Positions 1 to 8,688 of a DNA stretch of 51,862 nucleotides are shown here, piece by piece (position 1 is the stretch's first letter; the number at the start of each line of letters is the position of its first letter). Source of the stretch: Thermus neutrinimicus. GTDB taxonomy: Bacteria > Deinococcota > Deinococci > Deinococcales > Thermaceae. The notes under the pieces were generated by a model. That model worked only from the letters and a program-made list of their open reading frames with translations, was not told where the DNA came from and ran no database searches. The stretch covers positions 19,524-71,385 of the forward strand of contig NZ_JAKTNU010000009.1 in NCBI RefSeq assembly GCF_022760955.1, read 5' to 3'. The translations under genes and the position numbers were made by a program.

Positions 1-185
1 GGGTAGCGGTCGGGGCGGGGGGTGAGCACCTCCACCTCCTCCAGGAAAAGGGTTCCCCTGCGGCGCACGGGTTTCCCCCGCACCACCTCCCCCGGCAGGG
101 CCCCCTTGATGAGGACGGCTCCTTCCCCGGTGCGGGCCAGGCCGTAGCCTCCCGGCACCAGCTTCTCCACGGTGAGAACCCTCAC
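1..185 (-). CDS. TRAM-domain RNA methyltransferase, N-terminus (partial)
   Basis: Only the first 61 codons are in the window; the gene runs off its left edge. The visible part reads [19 protein letters not shown], then a stretch ending GALPGEVV. This is the pattern of a TRAM RNA-binding domain at the N-terminus of RumA/TrmA-type 23S rRNA or tRNA uracil-5-methyltransferases. The GTG start at 185 is chosen because a -10 box TAGGGT (192-197) lies 6 nt upstream, as in the window's other leaderless genes. The SAM-binding and catalytic parts are not visible, so another TRAM protein (for example MiaB-like, where TRAM is C-terminal) is less likely but not excluded. Confidence 0.6.
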   Translation of the reverse strand, partial: MRVLTVEKLVPGGYGLARTGEGAVLIKGALPGEVVRGKPVRRRGTLFLEEVEVLTPRPDRY

Positions 186-191
186 CCTCTC

Positions 192-221
192 ACCCTACAC
201 CAAGCCCGCCAGCGCTAAGAT
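192..221. promoter_or_regulatory. Divergent leaderless promoter pair
   Basis: On the minus strand TAGGGT (192-197) is 6 nt from the GTG of the TRAM gene. On the plus strand TAAGAT (216-221) is 6 nt from the GTG of the response regulator. Neither gene has room for a Shine-Dalgarno leader. The -10 assignments are inferred from sequence. Confidence 0.55.
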
Positions 222-227
222 GAAGGG

Positions 228-881
228 GTGATTCGGGTACTGTTAGCGGACGACCACGCCCTGTTCCGCCAGGGACTCAAGAGCCTCTTGGAGGCGGAAG
301 GGGACTTCCGGGTGGTGGGGGAGGCCAAGGACGGCTGGGAGGCCTTAAGGCATGCCCTCGAGGCCAGGCCGGATGTCATCCTCATGGATATCCAGATGCC
401 CAACCTGGACGGGGTGCAGGCCACCCAGGCCATCCTCAAGGAGTGGCCCGAGGCCAAGGTGATCATCCTCACCATGTACCGCCAGGATGCCTACGTTTTC
501 GAAGCGGTGAAGGCGGGGGCCAGGGGTTACCTCCTCAAGGACACCGATGCCAGCGAACTCATCGGGGCCATCCGCCGGGTGCACGCGGGGGAGGTGCTCT
601 TGGATGCCGAGCTGGCCGGGCGGATCATCCAGGACTTTCGGGCCAAGAAGGAGTCCAGCCTTCCCCTCCATGCGGAGCTTTCCGAAAGGGAGATCCAGAT
701 CCTCAAGCTGGTGGCCCAGGGCTACACCAACCTGGAAATCGCCGCAGAGCTGCAGCTATCCGAGAAGACCGTGCGCAACCGCCTTTCCGAGATCTTCCAA
801 AAACTACACCTGAACAACCGCACCCAGGCGGCCCTTTACGCCATCCGGGAAGGGTTGGCCGGGCCTGAGCCCCAGGAGTAG
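228..881 (+). CDS. NarL/FixJ-family response regulator
   Basis: This is a 217-residue two-component response regulator. The N-terminal receiver domain has the acidic pair D8-D9, the phospho-acceptor D54 (in [12 protein letters not shown]), T82 and K104. The C-terminal LuxR-type helix-turn-helix runs from about residue 150 ([22 protein letters not shown], with the recognition helix in [13 protein letters not shown]). It is expected to bind DNA in the cytoplasm when phosphorylated. No histidine kinase gene is visible beside it. The GTG start is 6 nt after a TAAGAT box. Its stop overlaps the GTG of the M20 hydrolase (TAGTG), so the two are probably co-transcribed. Its target genes are unknown. 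Confidence 0.9.
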   Translation: MIRVLLADDHALFRQGLKSLLEAEGDFRVVGEAKDGWEALRHALEARPDVILMDIQMPNLDGVQATQAILKEWPEAKVIILTMYRQDAYVFEAVKAGARGYLLKDTDASELIGAIRRVHAGEVLLDAELAGRIIQDFRAKKESSLPLHAELSEREIQILKLVAQGYTNLEIAAELQLSEKTVRNRLSEIFQKLHLNNRTQAALYAIREGLAGPEPQE

Positions 882-1873
882 TGGACCCGGTACGGCTTCT
901 TCTGGAGCTCTCTCCCCTGGCGGGGGAAGGGGCACGGGGGGAGTTCGTGGCCGCCCACCTGCCCCGGGCCCGAAGGGATGGCCTGGGCAACGTGTGGGCG
1001 GGGGAGGGGCCGGTGCTCCTTTTGGCCCATCTGGACACGGTGTTGCCGCCAAGGCCCCCAAGGCGGGTGGGGGAGAGGCTCTACGGCCCGGGGGTGGGGG
1101 ACAACTCCAGCGGGGTGGCCGTCCTCCTCTCCCTGCCCGAGATTCCCGGGGTGGTGCGGGGCTTCACCGTGGGGGAGGAGGGCTTAGGGAACCTGAAAGG
1201 GGCCCGGGCCCTGGTGGAAACCCTGGCCCCCGAGGTGGTGGTGGCGGTGGACGGGTATCTGCCGGGGGTGGTGGACCGGGCCTTGGGCTCGGTCCGCTTC
1301 CGGGCGTCCTTTCTGGGCCGGGGAGGCCACGCCTGGGGGGACAGGGGGACTCCCAATCCCGTGTTTGCCTTGGCGGAGGGGCTTGCCCAGCTTCATGCCC
1401 TTTTCAAGGAGGTGGGAGGCGAGGCCAGCCTGAACGCCAGCGGCCTCCGGGGGGGTGAGGCGGTGAACGCCATCCCCAAGGAGGCCTCGGCCCTGCTGGA
1501 GATCCGCGCTTTGGAGCAGGAGGCCCTTCCCCTCCTTTACCGCAAGGCCCGGGAGGTCCTGGAGGGGGCGGCCCGGCTTCACGGGGTGGAGGTCTCCCTG
1601 GAGGTCCTGGGAAGGAGGCCTGCAGGGGGCACCGCCACGCCCAGGCTTCTCCGGGCGGCGGAGGTGGCGCTGGCCAAGATCGGGGAAAGGCCCCAGTTCC
1701 AGCCAGGCTCCACCGATGCCAGCGCCGCCATCGAACGGGGCATCCCCGCCTTGGCCCTGGGGGTGTACCGGGGGGGTGGGGCCCATACCCCGGAGGAATG
1801 GGTGCTTCCCCAAAGCCTTTGGGAGGGGCGGGAGGTGCTCCTGGCCTTTTTGGAGGCCCTTGGCGTAGGATAG
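881..1873 (+). CDS. M20-family metallohydrolase
   Basis: This 330-residue enzyme has the zinc-ligand landmarks of peptidase family M20: HLDTV near residue 52, GVGDNSSG, the catalytic and ligand glutamates in VGEEGLGN, and a late H in GGGAHTPEEW. The middle part (GGHAWGD, then a lid-like region) fits the M20 dimerisation domain. Members hydrolyse peptides or N-acylated amino acids. The substrate cannot be told from sequence: peptidase-T-like, aminoacylase and LysK-like enzymes are all possible. The GTG start overlaps the stop of the response regulator by one base. At 330 residues it is at the short end of the family. Confidence 0.8.
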   Translation: MDPVRLLLELSPLAGEGARGEFVAAHLPRARRDGLGNVWAGEGPVLLLAHLDTVLPPRPPRRVGERLYGPGVGDNSSGVAVLLSLPEIPGVVRGFTVGEEGLGNLKGARALVETLAPEVVVAVDGYLPGVVDRALGSVRFRASFLGRGGHAWGDRGTPNPVFALAEGLAQLHALFKEVGGEASLNASGLRGGEAVNAIPKEASALLEIRALEQEALPLLYRKAREVLEGAARLHGVEVSLEVLGRRPAGGTATPRLLRAAEVALAKIGERPQFQPGSTDASAAIERGIPALALGVYRGGGAHTPEEWVLPQSLWEGREVLLAFLEALGVG

Positions 1874-1878
1874 GGCGT

Positions 1879-2712
1879 ATGCGCGTGGGTGTCTTAAGGG
1901 GCTTCCTGTCCCGGCGGTACCTGGGCTTTTGGGAAGCCTATCTAGAGGCCTTGGGGGTGGAGGGGGTGCGGGTGGAGGTGCCGCCTGCCCGCCACCAGCC
2001 CTACTGCCTGCCGGTGCAGGAGCTTTTGGCCCAGGTGGAGGCCCTGAAGGCCCAGGGAGTGGACTACCTGCTCCTTCCCGACCCCCAAGGGGGGGTGGAG
2101 TCGGAGAAGGGCGGGGGGCAGTGCCCTTGGCTTTTGGACCTCGAGGCCGCCCTCCTCCGCTACTTTCCGGGGCTTCCCCCGGTGCTCAAGGTGCCCGCGG
2201 AGCTCTCCGAGCGGGTTTTGGGCCGGGCGGCGGAGGTGGGCCACCTCCTCGCCCAAAACCCCATGCTGGTGGGCCGGGCCCTGGACCGGGTGCGGGGGCT
2301 TTTGAAGCCCCCTCCTCCCCTCAAGACCCCTTTGGGGAGCGTGGGGGTGGTGGCCCAGCCCTACCTCCTCGAGGACGCATCCTTCCGCAAGGGGGTGGAG
2401 GAGGCCTTGGCCCGGGAGGGGCTCATCCCCTACTTCCCCGACCTGCCCCCGGAGAAGCTGAGGGAGGAGGGGGATAGGCTCCTTCCCATGGACCTCCCCA
2501 CCGACCGGGAACTGGTGGGCATGGTCCACTACCTCCACCGGCTGGGCCGGGTTAAGGGCCTTTTGCTGGTGGTTTCCTACGCCTGCCCTCCCATTCCCGG
2601 GCTCTTGCGCAAGGCAACGCGGCGGCTTGCCAAGCCCCATCGCCTGGTGACCCTGGGGGAGGACTGGCAAGAGGCCCTGCGCTCCTTGAGGGAGGAGATC
2701 CAGGGGGGTTAA
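1879..2712 (+). CDS. DUF2229-like / 2-hydroxyacyl-CoA dehydratase activase-related protein
   Basis: The start MRVGVLRGFLSRRYLGFWEA, followed by a CLPVQELLAQVEAL stretch and LLLPD, resembles the DUF2229/COG3580 proteins related to the activator and D-components of 2-hydroxyacyl-CoA dehydratases. Conserved-looking cysteines occur in YCLP, QCPW and YACPP and could hold an Fe-S cluster (inference). The partner ATPase (BadF/HgdC type) and dehydratase subunits are not nearby, so the role here is unknown. The ATG at 1879 is preferred to the longer frame because TAGGAT (1866-1871), which overlaps the upstream stop codon, is 7 nt away. The product is 277 residues with no signal peptide or membrane segment. 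Confidence 0.5.
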   Translation: MRVGVLRGFLSRRYLGFWEAYLEALGVEGVRVEVPPARHQPYCLPVQELLAQVEALKAQGVDYLLLPDPQGGVESEKGGGQCPWLLDLEAALLRYFPGLPPVLKVPAELSERVLGRAAEVGHLLAQNPMLVGRALDRVRGLLKPPPPLKTPLGSVGVVAQPYLLEDASFRKGVEEALAREGLIPYFPDLPPEKLREEGDRLLPMDLPTDRELVGMVHYLHRLGRVKGLLLVVSYACPPIPGLLRKATRRLAKPHRLVTLGEDWQEALRSLREEIQGG

Positions 2713-2844
2713 TCCCACCCCGGCTTGGCGAAGGCCGAGGCGGAGGCCCCGGGGCATCCTGGCCCTTGCGCTGATGGGGGATGGGAAAGGATATGCGGGG
2801 TGTGGCCGGGCCATTTTTCCGCCCAGGCGGTTTAGGGTAAACTC
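2713..2844 (+). promoter_or_regulatory. Intergenic region with promoter for the ABC exporter
   Basis: TAGGGT (2833-2838) stands 6 nt before the ATG of the exporter gene, again a leaderless arrangement. No convincing -35 was seen. The rest of this 132-base gap holds nothing recognisable. Confidence 0.45.
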
Positions 2845-4599
2845 ATGGCTATGACCGGTTGGTCAGTGGCTCCCCTCCGCCGCCTGGGGGCTTACCTTCG
2901 CCCTTATCGGGGGCGGTACGCCCTGGGGGTCCTGCTGGGCCTCCTTTCCATCTTCTTTTTCGTGCTTAGCCCTTACTTCCTGCGCCTGGCCGTGGATGCC
3001 TTGGGGCATGGCGGGCCCTATGGGCGCTATGCCTCCTTTTTGCTCCTCACCGCTGGGATCAGCGCCCTCCTTTCCTTCTTCATGCGCCGGCTGGCGGTGG
3101 TGGCCAGCCGCCTGGTGGAGTACGACCTCAGGAAGGACCTTTTCCATCACCTTCTCCGCCTGGACCGCTCCTTCTACCACGCCACCCGGGTGGGGGACCT
3201 GATGAACCGCTTGAACACGGATCTCTCCGCGGTGCGGGAGATGGTGGGGCCGGGGATCATGATGGGGAGCCGCCTTTCCTTTTTGGTCCTCCTGGCCTTC
3301 TTTTCCATGTATGCGGTGAACCTCAGGCTGGCCCTCTATCTCACCCTGATCCTGCCCTTCATCGCTTTGGCCATGTTCTATCTTCTCCGCCTCATCGACC
3401 GCCGTTACCGGGAGGCCCAGGAGGCCTTTGACGGGATCAGCACCCTGGCCCAGGAGGCCTTTAGCGGCATCCGGGTGGTGAAGGGATATGCCCTGGAGGG
3501 GCGCATGCTTTCCCGTTTCCAGGAGCTAAACCGCATCTACATGGGCAAGAGCCTGGCCCTGGCCAAGGTGGAGGGGCCCATGCAGGCCCTGCTGGGCTTT
3601 CTCATGGGGTTTGCCTTCCTCACCGTCCTCTGGGTGGGTGGGGGGATGGTGGTCCGGGGGGAGATGAGCGTAGGCCAGCTGGTGCAGTTCAACGCCTATT
3701 TGGCCCAGCTCACCTGGCCCATCTTGGGCCTGGGCTGGGTGATGGCCATGTACCAGCGGGGTTTTACCAGCTTGAAAAGGCTTTTGGAGCTTCTGGACCG
3801 GGAGCCCGCCGTTCGCGACCAGGACCCCTTGCCCCTTTCCGTGGCCCATCTTTCCGGGGAGGTGCGCCTCGAGGAGGTGGGGCTTTTCCGGGATGGGCGC
3901 TGGCTTCTTAAGGACCTCACCCTCACCATCCCCGAGGGGATGACCCTGGGGATCACCGGGCGCACGGGCTCGGGAAAAAGCCTCCTGGCGGCCCTCGTAC
4001 CCCGCCTTTTGGACCCCACGGAGGGCAGGGTTCTCGTGGGGGGGTATGAGGTGCGGCGGATCCCCCTGGCCACCCTGCGCCAGGCAGTAGGGGTGGTCCC
4101 CCAGGAGCCCTTCCTTTTCAGCGAAACCATCCTGGAAAACATCGCCTTCGGCCTGGATACCCTGGATCGGGAGCGGGTGGAATGGGCGGCGAGGCTTGCG
4201 GGCATCCACGAGGAGATCTTGTCCTTTCCCAAGGGCTACGAAACGGTTTTGGGGGAGCGGGGGGTGACGCTATCGGGTGGCCAGCGGCAGCGGGTGGCCC
4301 TGGCCCGGGCCTTGGCCAAGGGGCCCAGGATCCTCATCCTGGACGATGCCTTAAGCGCTGTGGACACGGAAACCGAGGCCAGGATCCTTCAGGGCTTGAA
4401 AGGGGTCCTGGGCCGCCAGACCACCTTCCTCATCTCCCACCGCACCGCCACCTTGCGCCATGCGGACTGGATCATCGTTTTGGACGAGGGAAGGATCGTG
4501 GAGGAGGGTACCCATGAAAGCCTCCTCGAGGCGGGGGGCCTCTATGCCGAGCTGGACCGTATCCAGCGCATGGAGGTGGAAGGGGAGGTGGAGGGATGA
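2845..4599 (+). CDS. tmrB: ABC exporter half-transporter with degenerate ATP site (TmrB-like)
   Basis: This 584-residue protein has an N-terminal six-helix exporter domain (about 1-310) and a C-terminal ATPase domain. The ATPase has Walker A GRTGSGKS (372-379), signature LSGGQRQ, Walker B ILILDD and H-loop His532. The residue after the Walker B aspartate (D500) is D501, where an active ATPase has glutamate. This is the non-canonical half of a heterodimer. It resembles TmrB of T. thermophilus TmrAB, a heterodimeric peptide and multidrug exporter functionally related to TAP. The gene overlaps the next half-transporter by 4 nt (ATGA), which fits 1:1 assembly in the inner membrane. Confidence 0.85.
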   Translation: MAMTGWSVAPLRRLGAYLRPYRGRYALGVLLGLLSIFFFVLSPYFLRLAVDALGHGGPYGRYASFLLLTAGISALLSFFMRRLAVVASRLVEYDLRKDLFHHLLRLDRSFYHATRVGDLMNRLNTDLSAVREMVGPGIMMGSRLSFLVLLAFFSMYAVNLRLALYLTLILPFIALAMFYLLRLIDRRYREAQEAFDGISTLAQEAFSGIRVVKGYALEGRMLSRFQELNRIYMGKSLALAKVEGPMQALLGFLMGFAFLTVLWVGGGMVVRGEMSVGQLVQFNAYLAQLTWPILGLGWVMAMYQRGFTSLKRLLELLDREPAVRDQDPLPLSVAHLSGEVRLEEVGLFRDGRWLLKDLTLTIPEGMTLGITGRTGSGKSLLAALVPRLLDPTEGRVLVGGYEVRRIPLATLRQAVGVVPQEPFLFSETILENIAFGLDTLDRERVEWAARLAGIHEEILSFPKGYETVLGERGVTLSGGQRQRVALARALAKGPRILILDDALSAVDTETEARILQGLKGVLGRQTTFLISHRTATLRHADWIIVLDEGRIVEEGTHESLLEAGGLYAELDRIQRMEVEGEVEG

Positions 4600-6422
4600 G
4601 CCAGAATGCCTCCCATCGGGAGCAGGAGGACGCCTACACCAAAGCCTTTGACCGGGTCCTCTTCGCCCGCATCCTCCAGTACGTGAAGCCCTACCGGGCC
4701 CAGGTGGCCTTGGCCCTCCTCTTCCTCCTCCTCACCACCCTCACCGCCGCCCTTACCCCCCTCTTCTTCAAATGGGCCATCGACGGTGCCCTGGTTCCCA
4801 AGGAGGCCAAGCCCGTGGCGGAGCGCTTTGCCCTTCTCCTTTGGGTGAGCCTGGGCTTCCTCTTGGTGCGAGGGGTAAACTTCGCTGCCACCTACGGCCA
4901 GACCTACCTGATCCAGTGGGTGGGACAGAGGGTGCTCTTCGACTTAAGGAGTGCCCTTTTCGGCAAGCTTATGCGCCTACACCCGGGCTTTTACGACAAA
5001 AACCCTGTGGGCCGCCTCATGACCCGCATCACCTCCGACGTGGACGCCATCAACCAGTTCATCACCGGGGGGCTCGTGGGGGTCATCGCCGACTTCTTCA
5101 CCATCCTGGGCCTATTGGCCTTCATGATGGTCCTAAGCCCTAAGCTCACCCTGGTGGTCCTCCTGGTGGTGCCCGTGCTCCTTTGGGTCACCGCCTGGGT
5201 CAGAAACGGCATGCGCACCGCTTACCGGGAGATGCGCCTGCGCTTGGCCCGCTTAAACGCCGCCCTGCAGGAAAACCTTTCCGGGGTGGAAACCATCCAG
5301 CTTTTCGTGAAGGAAAGGGAACGGGAGGAGAAGTTTGACCGCTTAAGCAGGGACCTCCTTAGGGCCTGGGTGGAGATCGTGCGCTGGTTTGCCCTCTTCT
5401 TCCCCGTGGTGGGGTTTTTAGGGGATCTGGCGGTGGCGGGCCTCCTTTTCTACGGCGGGGGCGAGGTGGTGCGGGGGGTGGCCACCTTGGGGCTTCTGGT
5501 GGCCTTCGTGGACTACACCCGCCAGCTTTTCCAGCCCCTGCAGGACCTTTCGGATAAGTTCAACCTCTTCCAGGGGGCCATGGCCAGCGCCGAGCGCATC
5601 TTTGGGGTTTTGGACGCGGAGGAGGAGCTCAAGGACCCGGAAAACCCCAAGCCCATCGCCCGCTTCCGGGGGGAGGTGGAGTTTCAGGGGGTGTGGCTGG
5701 CCTATACTCCCAAGGGCGTGGAGCCCACGGAGAAAGACTGGGTGCTTAAGGGGGTTTCCTTCCGCATCGCTAAGGGGGAGAAGGTGGCCCTGGTGGGGGC
5801 CACGGGGGCGGGTAAGACCAGCGTGGTGAGCCTCATCGCCCGCTTCTACGATCCCCAAAGGGGACAGGTGCTCATCGACGGGGAGGACGTGCGGAACTAC
5901 CGCCAGGAGGACTTAAGGCGGCATGTGGGGATCGTGCTCCAGGACCCCTTTCTCTTCTCGGGCACCATTCTGGACAACCTCCGCCTTTTTGACGAGGCCA
6001 TCCCCGAGGAGAGGGTGGTGGAGGTGGCCCGCTTTTTGGGGGTGCATGAGGCCATTTTGCGCCTGCCCCAGGGTTACCACACCCGGGTAGGGGAGAGGGG
6101 GGCAGGGCTTTCCACGGGGGAGAAGCAGCTCCTGGCCCTGGTGCGGGCCCTTTTGGCCAACCCGGACATCCTCCTCATCCTGGATGAGGCCACGGCCAAC
6201 GTGGATTCGGAGACGGAAAGGCGCTTGCAGGAGGCCCTTTACAGGGCCATGGAGGGAAGGACTTCCATCGTCATCGCCCACCGCCTTTCCACCATCCGCC
6301 GGGTGGACCGCATCCTGGTCTTCAAAAGGGGGCGCCTGGTGGAGGAGGGTACCCATGAGGAACTCCTCCAGAAAGGGGGCTACTACGCCACCCTGTACCG
6401 TCTCCAGTACGCGGAGGGATAG
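4596..6422 (+). CDS. tmrA: ABC exporter half-transporter with canonical catalytic Glu (TmrA-like)
   Basis: This 608-residue partner of the preceding gene has a transmembrane domain over about 1-335. Its ATPase domain has Walker A with Lys407, Walker B D530 and the catalytic base E531 (LLILDEATANVD), and switch His562 (IAHRLST). Its own ABC signature is altered to LSTGEKQ. In the heterodimer this signature faces the Walker motifs of the TmrB-like subunit, so both defects fall in the same nucleotide site. One site hydrolyses ATP and the other mainly binds it, as known for TmrAB and TM287/288. The likely role is export of peptides, lipids or drugs; the natural substrate is unknown. Confidence 0.85.
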   Translation: MSQNASHREQEDAYTKAFDRVLFARILQYVKPYRAQVALALLFLLLTTLTAALTPLFFKWAIDGALVPKEAKPVAERFALLLWVSLGFLLVRGVNFAATYGQTYLIQWVGQRVLFDLRSALFGKLMRLHPGFYDKNPVGRLMTRITSDVDAINQFITGGLVGVIADFFTILGLLAFMMVLSPKLTLVVLLVVPVLLWVTAWVRNGMRTAYREMRLRLARLNAALQENLSGVETIQLFVKEREREEKFDRLSRDLLRAWVEIVRWFALFFPVVGFLGDLAVAGLLFYGGGEVVRGVATLGLLVAFVDYTRQLFQPLQDLSDKFNLFQGAMASAERIFGVLDAEEELKDPENPKPIARFRGEVEFQGVWLAYTPKGVEPTEKDWVLKGVSFRIAKGEKVALVGATGAGKTSVVSLIARFYDPQRGQVLIDGEDVRNYRQEDLRRHVGIVLQDPFLFSGTILDNLRLFDEAIPEERVVEVARFLGVHEAILRLPQGYHTRVGERGAGLSTGEKQLLALVRALLANPDILLILDEATANVDSETERRLQEALYRAMEGRTSIVIAHRLSTIRRVDRILVFKRGRLVEEGTHEELLQKGGYYATLYRLQYAEG

Positions 6423-6425
6423 GCC

Positions 6426-7580
6426 ATGACCTACCGGGAGGCCACGGGGTGGCTCTTTGCCCAGCGCCGCCAGGGAGGGCGGGGCCTAAGCCGGGTGAAG
6501 GCCCTTCTGGAGCGCCTGGGGCATCCGGAGGAGGCTTTTGGGGCGGTGCACGTCCTGGGCACCAACGGGAAGGGAAGTGTGGTGGCCTATCTGGAGGCGG
6601 CCTTCCGCGCCGCGGGGCTTCCCTATGGGGCCTATACCAGCCCTCACCTCCTGGACTTTCGGGAGAGGATCCGCACCCATGGGGGGTGGATCCTCGAGGA
6701 GGAGGTGGTGGAGTTCGTGGCCTGGGCCAGGGGGGAGGCCTGGCCTGATCCCCCGGGGTTTTTTGATCTGGCCACCGCCTTGGCCTTCCTCCATTTCCGT
6801 AGGAAGGGGGTGGCCCTTGCGGCGGTGGAGGCGGGGGTGGGGGGGGAGAAGGACGCCACCAACATCCTCCCCCGGGTGGCCCTTACCGTGCTCACCAACG
6901 TGGGGGAGGATCACCTGGAGTCCTTGGGAGGAAGCCTGGAAGCGGTGGCCCGGGAGAAGGCGGGGGCCTTCCGCCAAGGGGTGCCGGTGGTCACGGGGGC
7001 CAAGGGGGTGGGCCTGGAGGTGGTGCGGGAGGTGGCCCGCGCCCGGGGAAGTCCCCTTTACCTTTTGGACGCTCTGGACCCCCTTTTTGCCCTGCCTGCG
7101 CCACCGGCCCTAAGAGGGGCCTTCCAGGAGGAAAACGCCCGGCTGGCGGCGGCGGCCTTGAGGCTCCTCGGCTTCCCCGAGGAGGCCATTGCCCAAGGGC
7201 TTCGGGAGGCGAGGCATCCAGGCCGGCTGGAGCGCTTCCTTTTGGAGGGGGTGGAGGTATACCTGGATGGGGCCCACAATCCCCCGGCGGCCCTGGCCCT
7301 TAGCCGGGAGCTTTCCGCCTACCACCTGGTCTTTGGGGCCTTTCCCCGGAAGGACGTGAAGGGGGTCCTGACCCACCTCCTTCCCAAGGCCAAAAGTGTC
7401 CGCTACACCCGAGCCGGGGAGGGGGCCTTGGGGAAGGAGCTGGGGGAGCCCTTCTTTGAGGAGCCCTGGGAGGCCCTGGCGGATGCCCTGGAGGCGGCCA
7501 AAGGGGATCCTGCCCCCATCCTGGCCGCGGGTTCCTTGTACCTGGTGGGGGCTTTGAGGGGAAGGCTTCTGGGGAGCTAG
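6426..7580 (+). CDS. folC: Dihydrofolate synthase / folylpolyglutamate synthase
   Basis: FolC adds glutamate to dihydropteroate or tetrahydrofolate using ATP, in the cytoplasm. The Mur-ligase-fold signatures are present: P-loop GTNGKGS, the substrate loop TSPHLLDFRERI, NVGEDHLESLGG, EKAGAF, and the C-terminal RLERF and LDGAHNPPA motifs. At 384 residues it is somewhat shorter than the common 420. It begins 4 nt after tmrA, so it probably shares its transcript. A one-carbon theme returns with purU at 27.7 kb, but the two are not linked here. Confidence 0.92.
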   Translation: MTYREATGWLFAQRRQGGRGLSRVKALLERLGHPEEAFGAVHVLGTNGKGSVVAYLEAAFRAAGLPYGAYTSPHLLDFRERIRTHGGWILEEEVVEFVAWARGEAWPDPPGFFDLATALAFLHFRRKGVALAAVEAGVGGEKDATNILPRVALTVLTNVGEDHLESLGGSLEAVAREKAGAFRQGVPVVTGAKGVGLEVVREVARARGSPLYLLDALDPLFALPAPPALRGAFQEENARLAAAALRLLGFPEEAIAQGLREARHPGRLERFLLEGVEVYLDGAHNPPAALALSRELSAYHLVFGAFPRKDVKGVLTHLLPKAKSVRYTRAGEGALGKELGEPFFEEPWEALADALEAAKGDPAPILAAGSLYLVGALRGRLLGS

Positions 7581-7581
7581 G

Positions 7582-8634
7582 CTATTCCCGGGCTTCGGCC
7601 AAGACCCTTCCCCCGGGGTCGGTGAAGACAACCCGGTTCACCCTTTCCAGCTCCAAGAGCACGTAGGGGCTGGTGAGGGCCTGGGTGACGATGGCCCCGG
7701 GCCTTGGGCTTTGCAGGTTCAGGATGACCCGTGCGGTTCCGCCCGCATAGGTGACCCCCACCACCTCGAGGCCATACCCCCCCGTGGTCTTCAAGCCCCA
7801 GAAGAAGGCGGCCACGCTTTTGTTGCGGAAGTCCACGCTGGGGGCGGGTGGGCGGGGGATGCGGTTTCCCACCGCCAGGTTCCAGACCTCGGAGAAGCGG
7901 GTGGGGTTGTTGGCCAGGAAGGCCTTGGGCTCGGTTTCCTGGAAGGCGGCGTTGGTCCCACGGTCCAGGATGCGGTAGGCGGGCGGGGGCGGGGTCACCA
8001 CCTCCACTCTAAGCCCGTACTGCACCTGCAGGGCCCCGATGCGGTAGCCATCAGGGATGGGATCAAGGGAAAGGGGCCTTAAGAGGGGTTCTTTAAGCTC
8101 AAAGACCACCACCTGCCTGCCCCCCCGCCGGGCCAGGATCTCCCGGAGGAGGACCTGGGTTTCCGCCCCGGTGAAGGCGTAGAGGTCCGGGGTTCGGTAC
8201 TGGGCGGGTTGGACCAGGCTGCGCCTTTCCCCTTCCCGTAGGCTTCCCGTAAGCTGTACCCAGCCTACCCCGTCGTAAAGCCAGCTGGAGCGCAAGTCGG
8301 CCTGGGCCCGCACCTCGAGGAGGCTTCCCTGAACCCCCCGCACCGCCTCTGCCAGGGGGCGCAGGGCAGGCCCCACCTCCCTGAGCACGGGATTCCCCTC
8401 AACCCAAAGGGCCCCCGGCACCGCCCAAAGGCTTTCCCCCAGGCCTTTTTCCAGGCGGAGGACCTGGGTGCCGAGCCGGACCTCCCGGGGCTCCCCGTAG
8501 AAGTAGGTCCAGCGCTCCGTGGCCTCGGGGAAGAGGAGCTGGGCCTCGGCCACCCGGTAACCCGTGCCTTCCAGAAGCTCGCAGGCGCTAAGGAGGGGCA
8601 AAAAGAGCAGGGCAAAGAGGAGGCCTTTTCTCAT
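7582..8634 (-). CDS. Lipoprotein with C-terminal PrcB-type domain
   Basis: The N-terminus MRKGLLFALLFLPLLSAC is a lipoprotein signal with lipobox LSAC, so the mature protein of about 330 residues should be anchored outside the cytoplasmic membrane. The last 100 residues (VDFRNKSVAAFFWGLKTTGGYGLEV, then LQSPRPGAIVTQALTSPYVLLEL) match the PrcB C-terminal domain pattern. That domain is known from a complex protecting the PrtP protease of Treponema. The rest is not recognised. ATG 8634 is chosen over an upstream in-frame ATG (8679) because the signal peptide begins there and TATCAT (8641-8646 on this strand) is 6 nt away. Its stop is one base from the folC stop. Confidence 0.7.
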   Translation of the reverse strand: MRKGLLFALLFLPLLSACELLEGTGYRVAEAQLLFPEATERWTYFYGEPREVRLGTQVLRLEKGLGESLWAVPGALWVEGNPVLREVGPALRPLAEAVRGVQGSLLEVRAQADLRSSWLYDGVGWVQLTGSLREGERRSLVQPAQYRTPDLYAFTGAETQVLLREILARRGGRQVVVFELKEPLLRPLSLDPIPDGYRIGALQVQYGLRVEVVTPPPPAYRILDRGTNAAFQETEPKAFLANNPTRFSEVWNLAVGNRIPRPPAPSVDFRNKSVAAFFWGLKTTGGYGLEVVGVTYAGGTARVILNLQSPRPGAIVTQALTSPYVLLELERVNRVVFTDPGGRVLAEARE

Positions 8635-8688
8635 GGCTCCATGATACCCCTTTGGGGCCTGCCCCCTTCTTAAGGCCACCTTTAGCCT

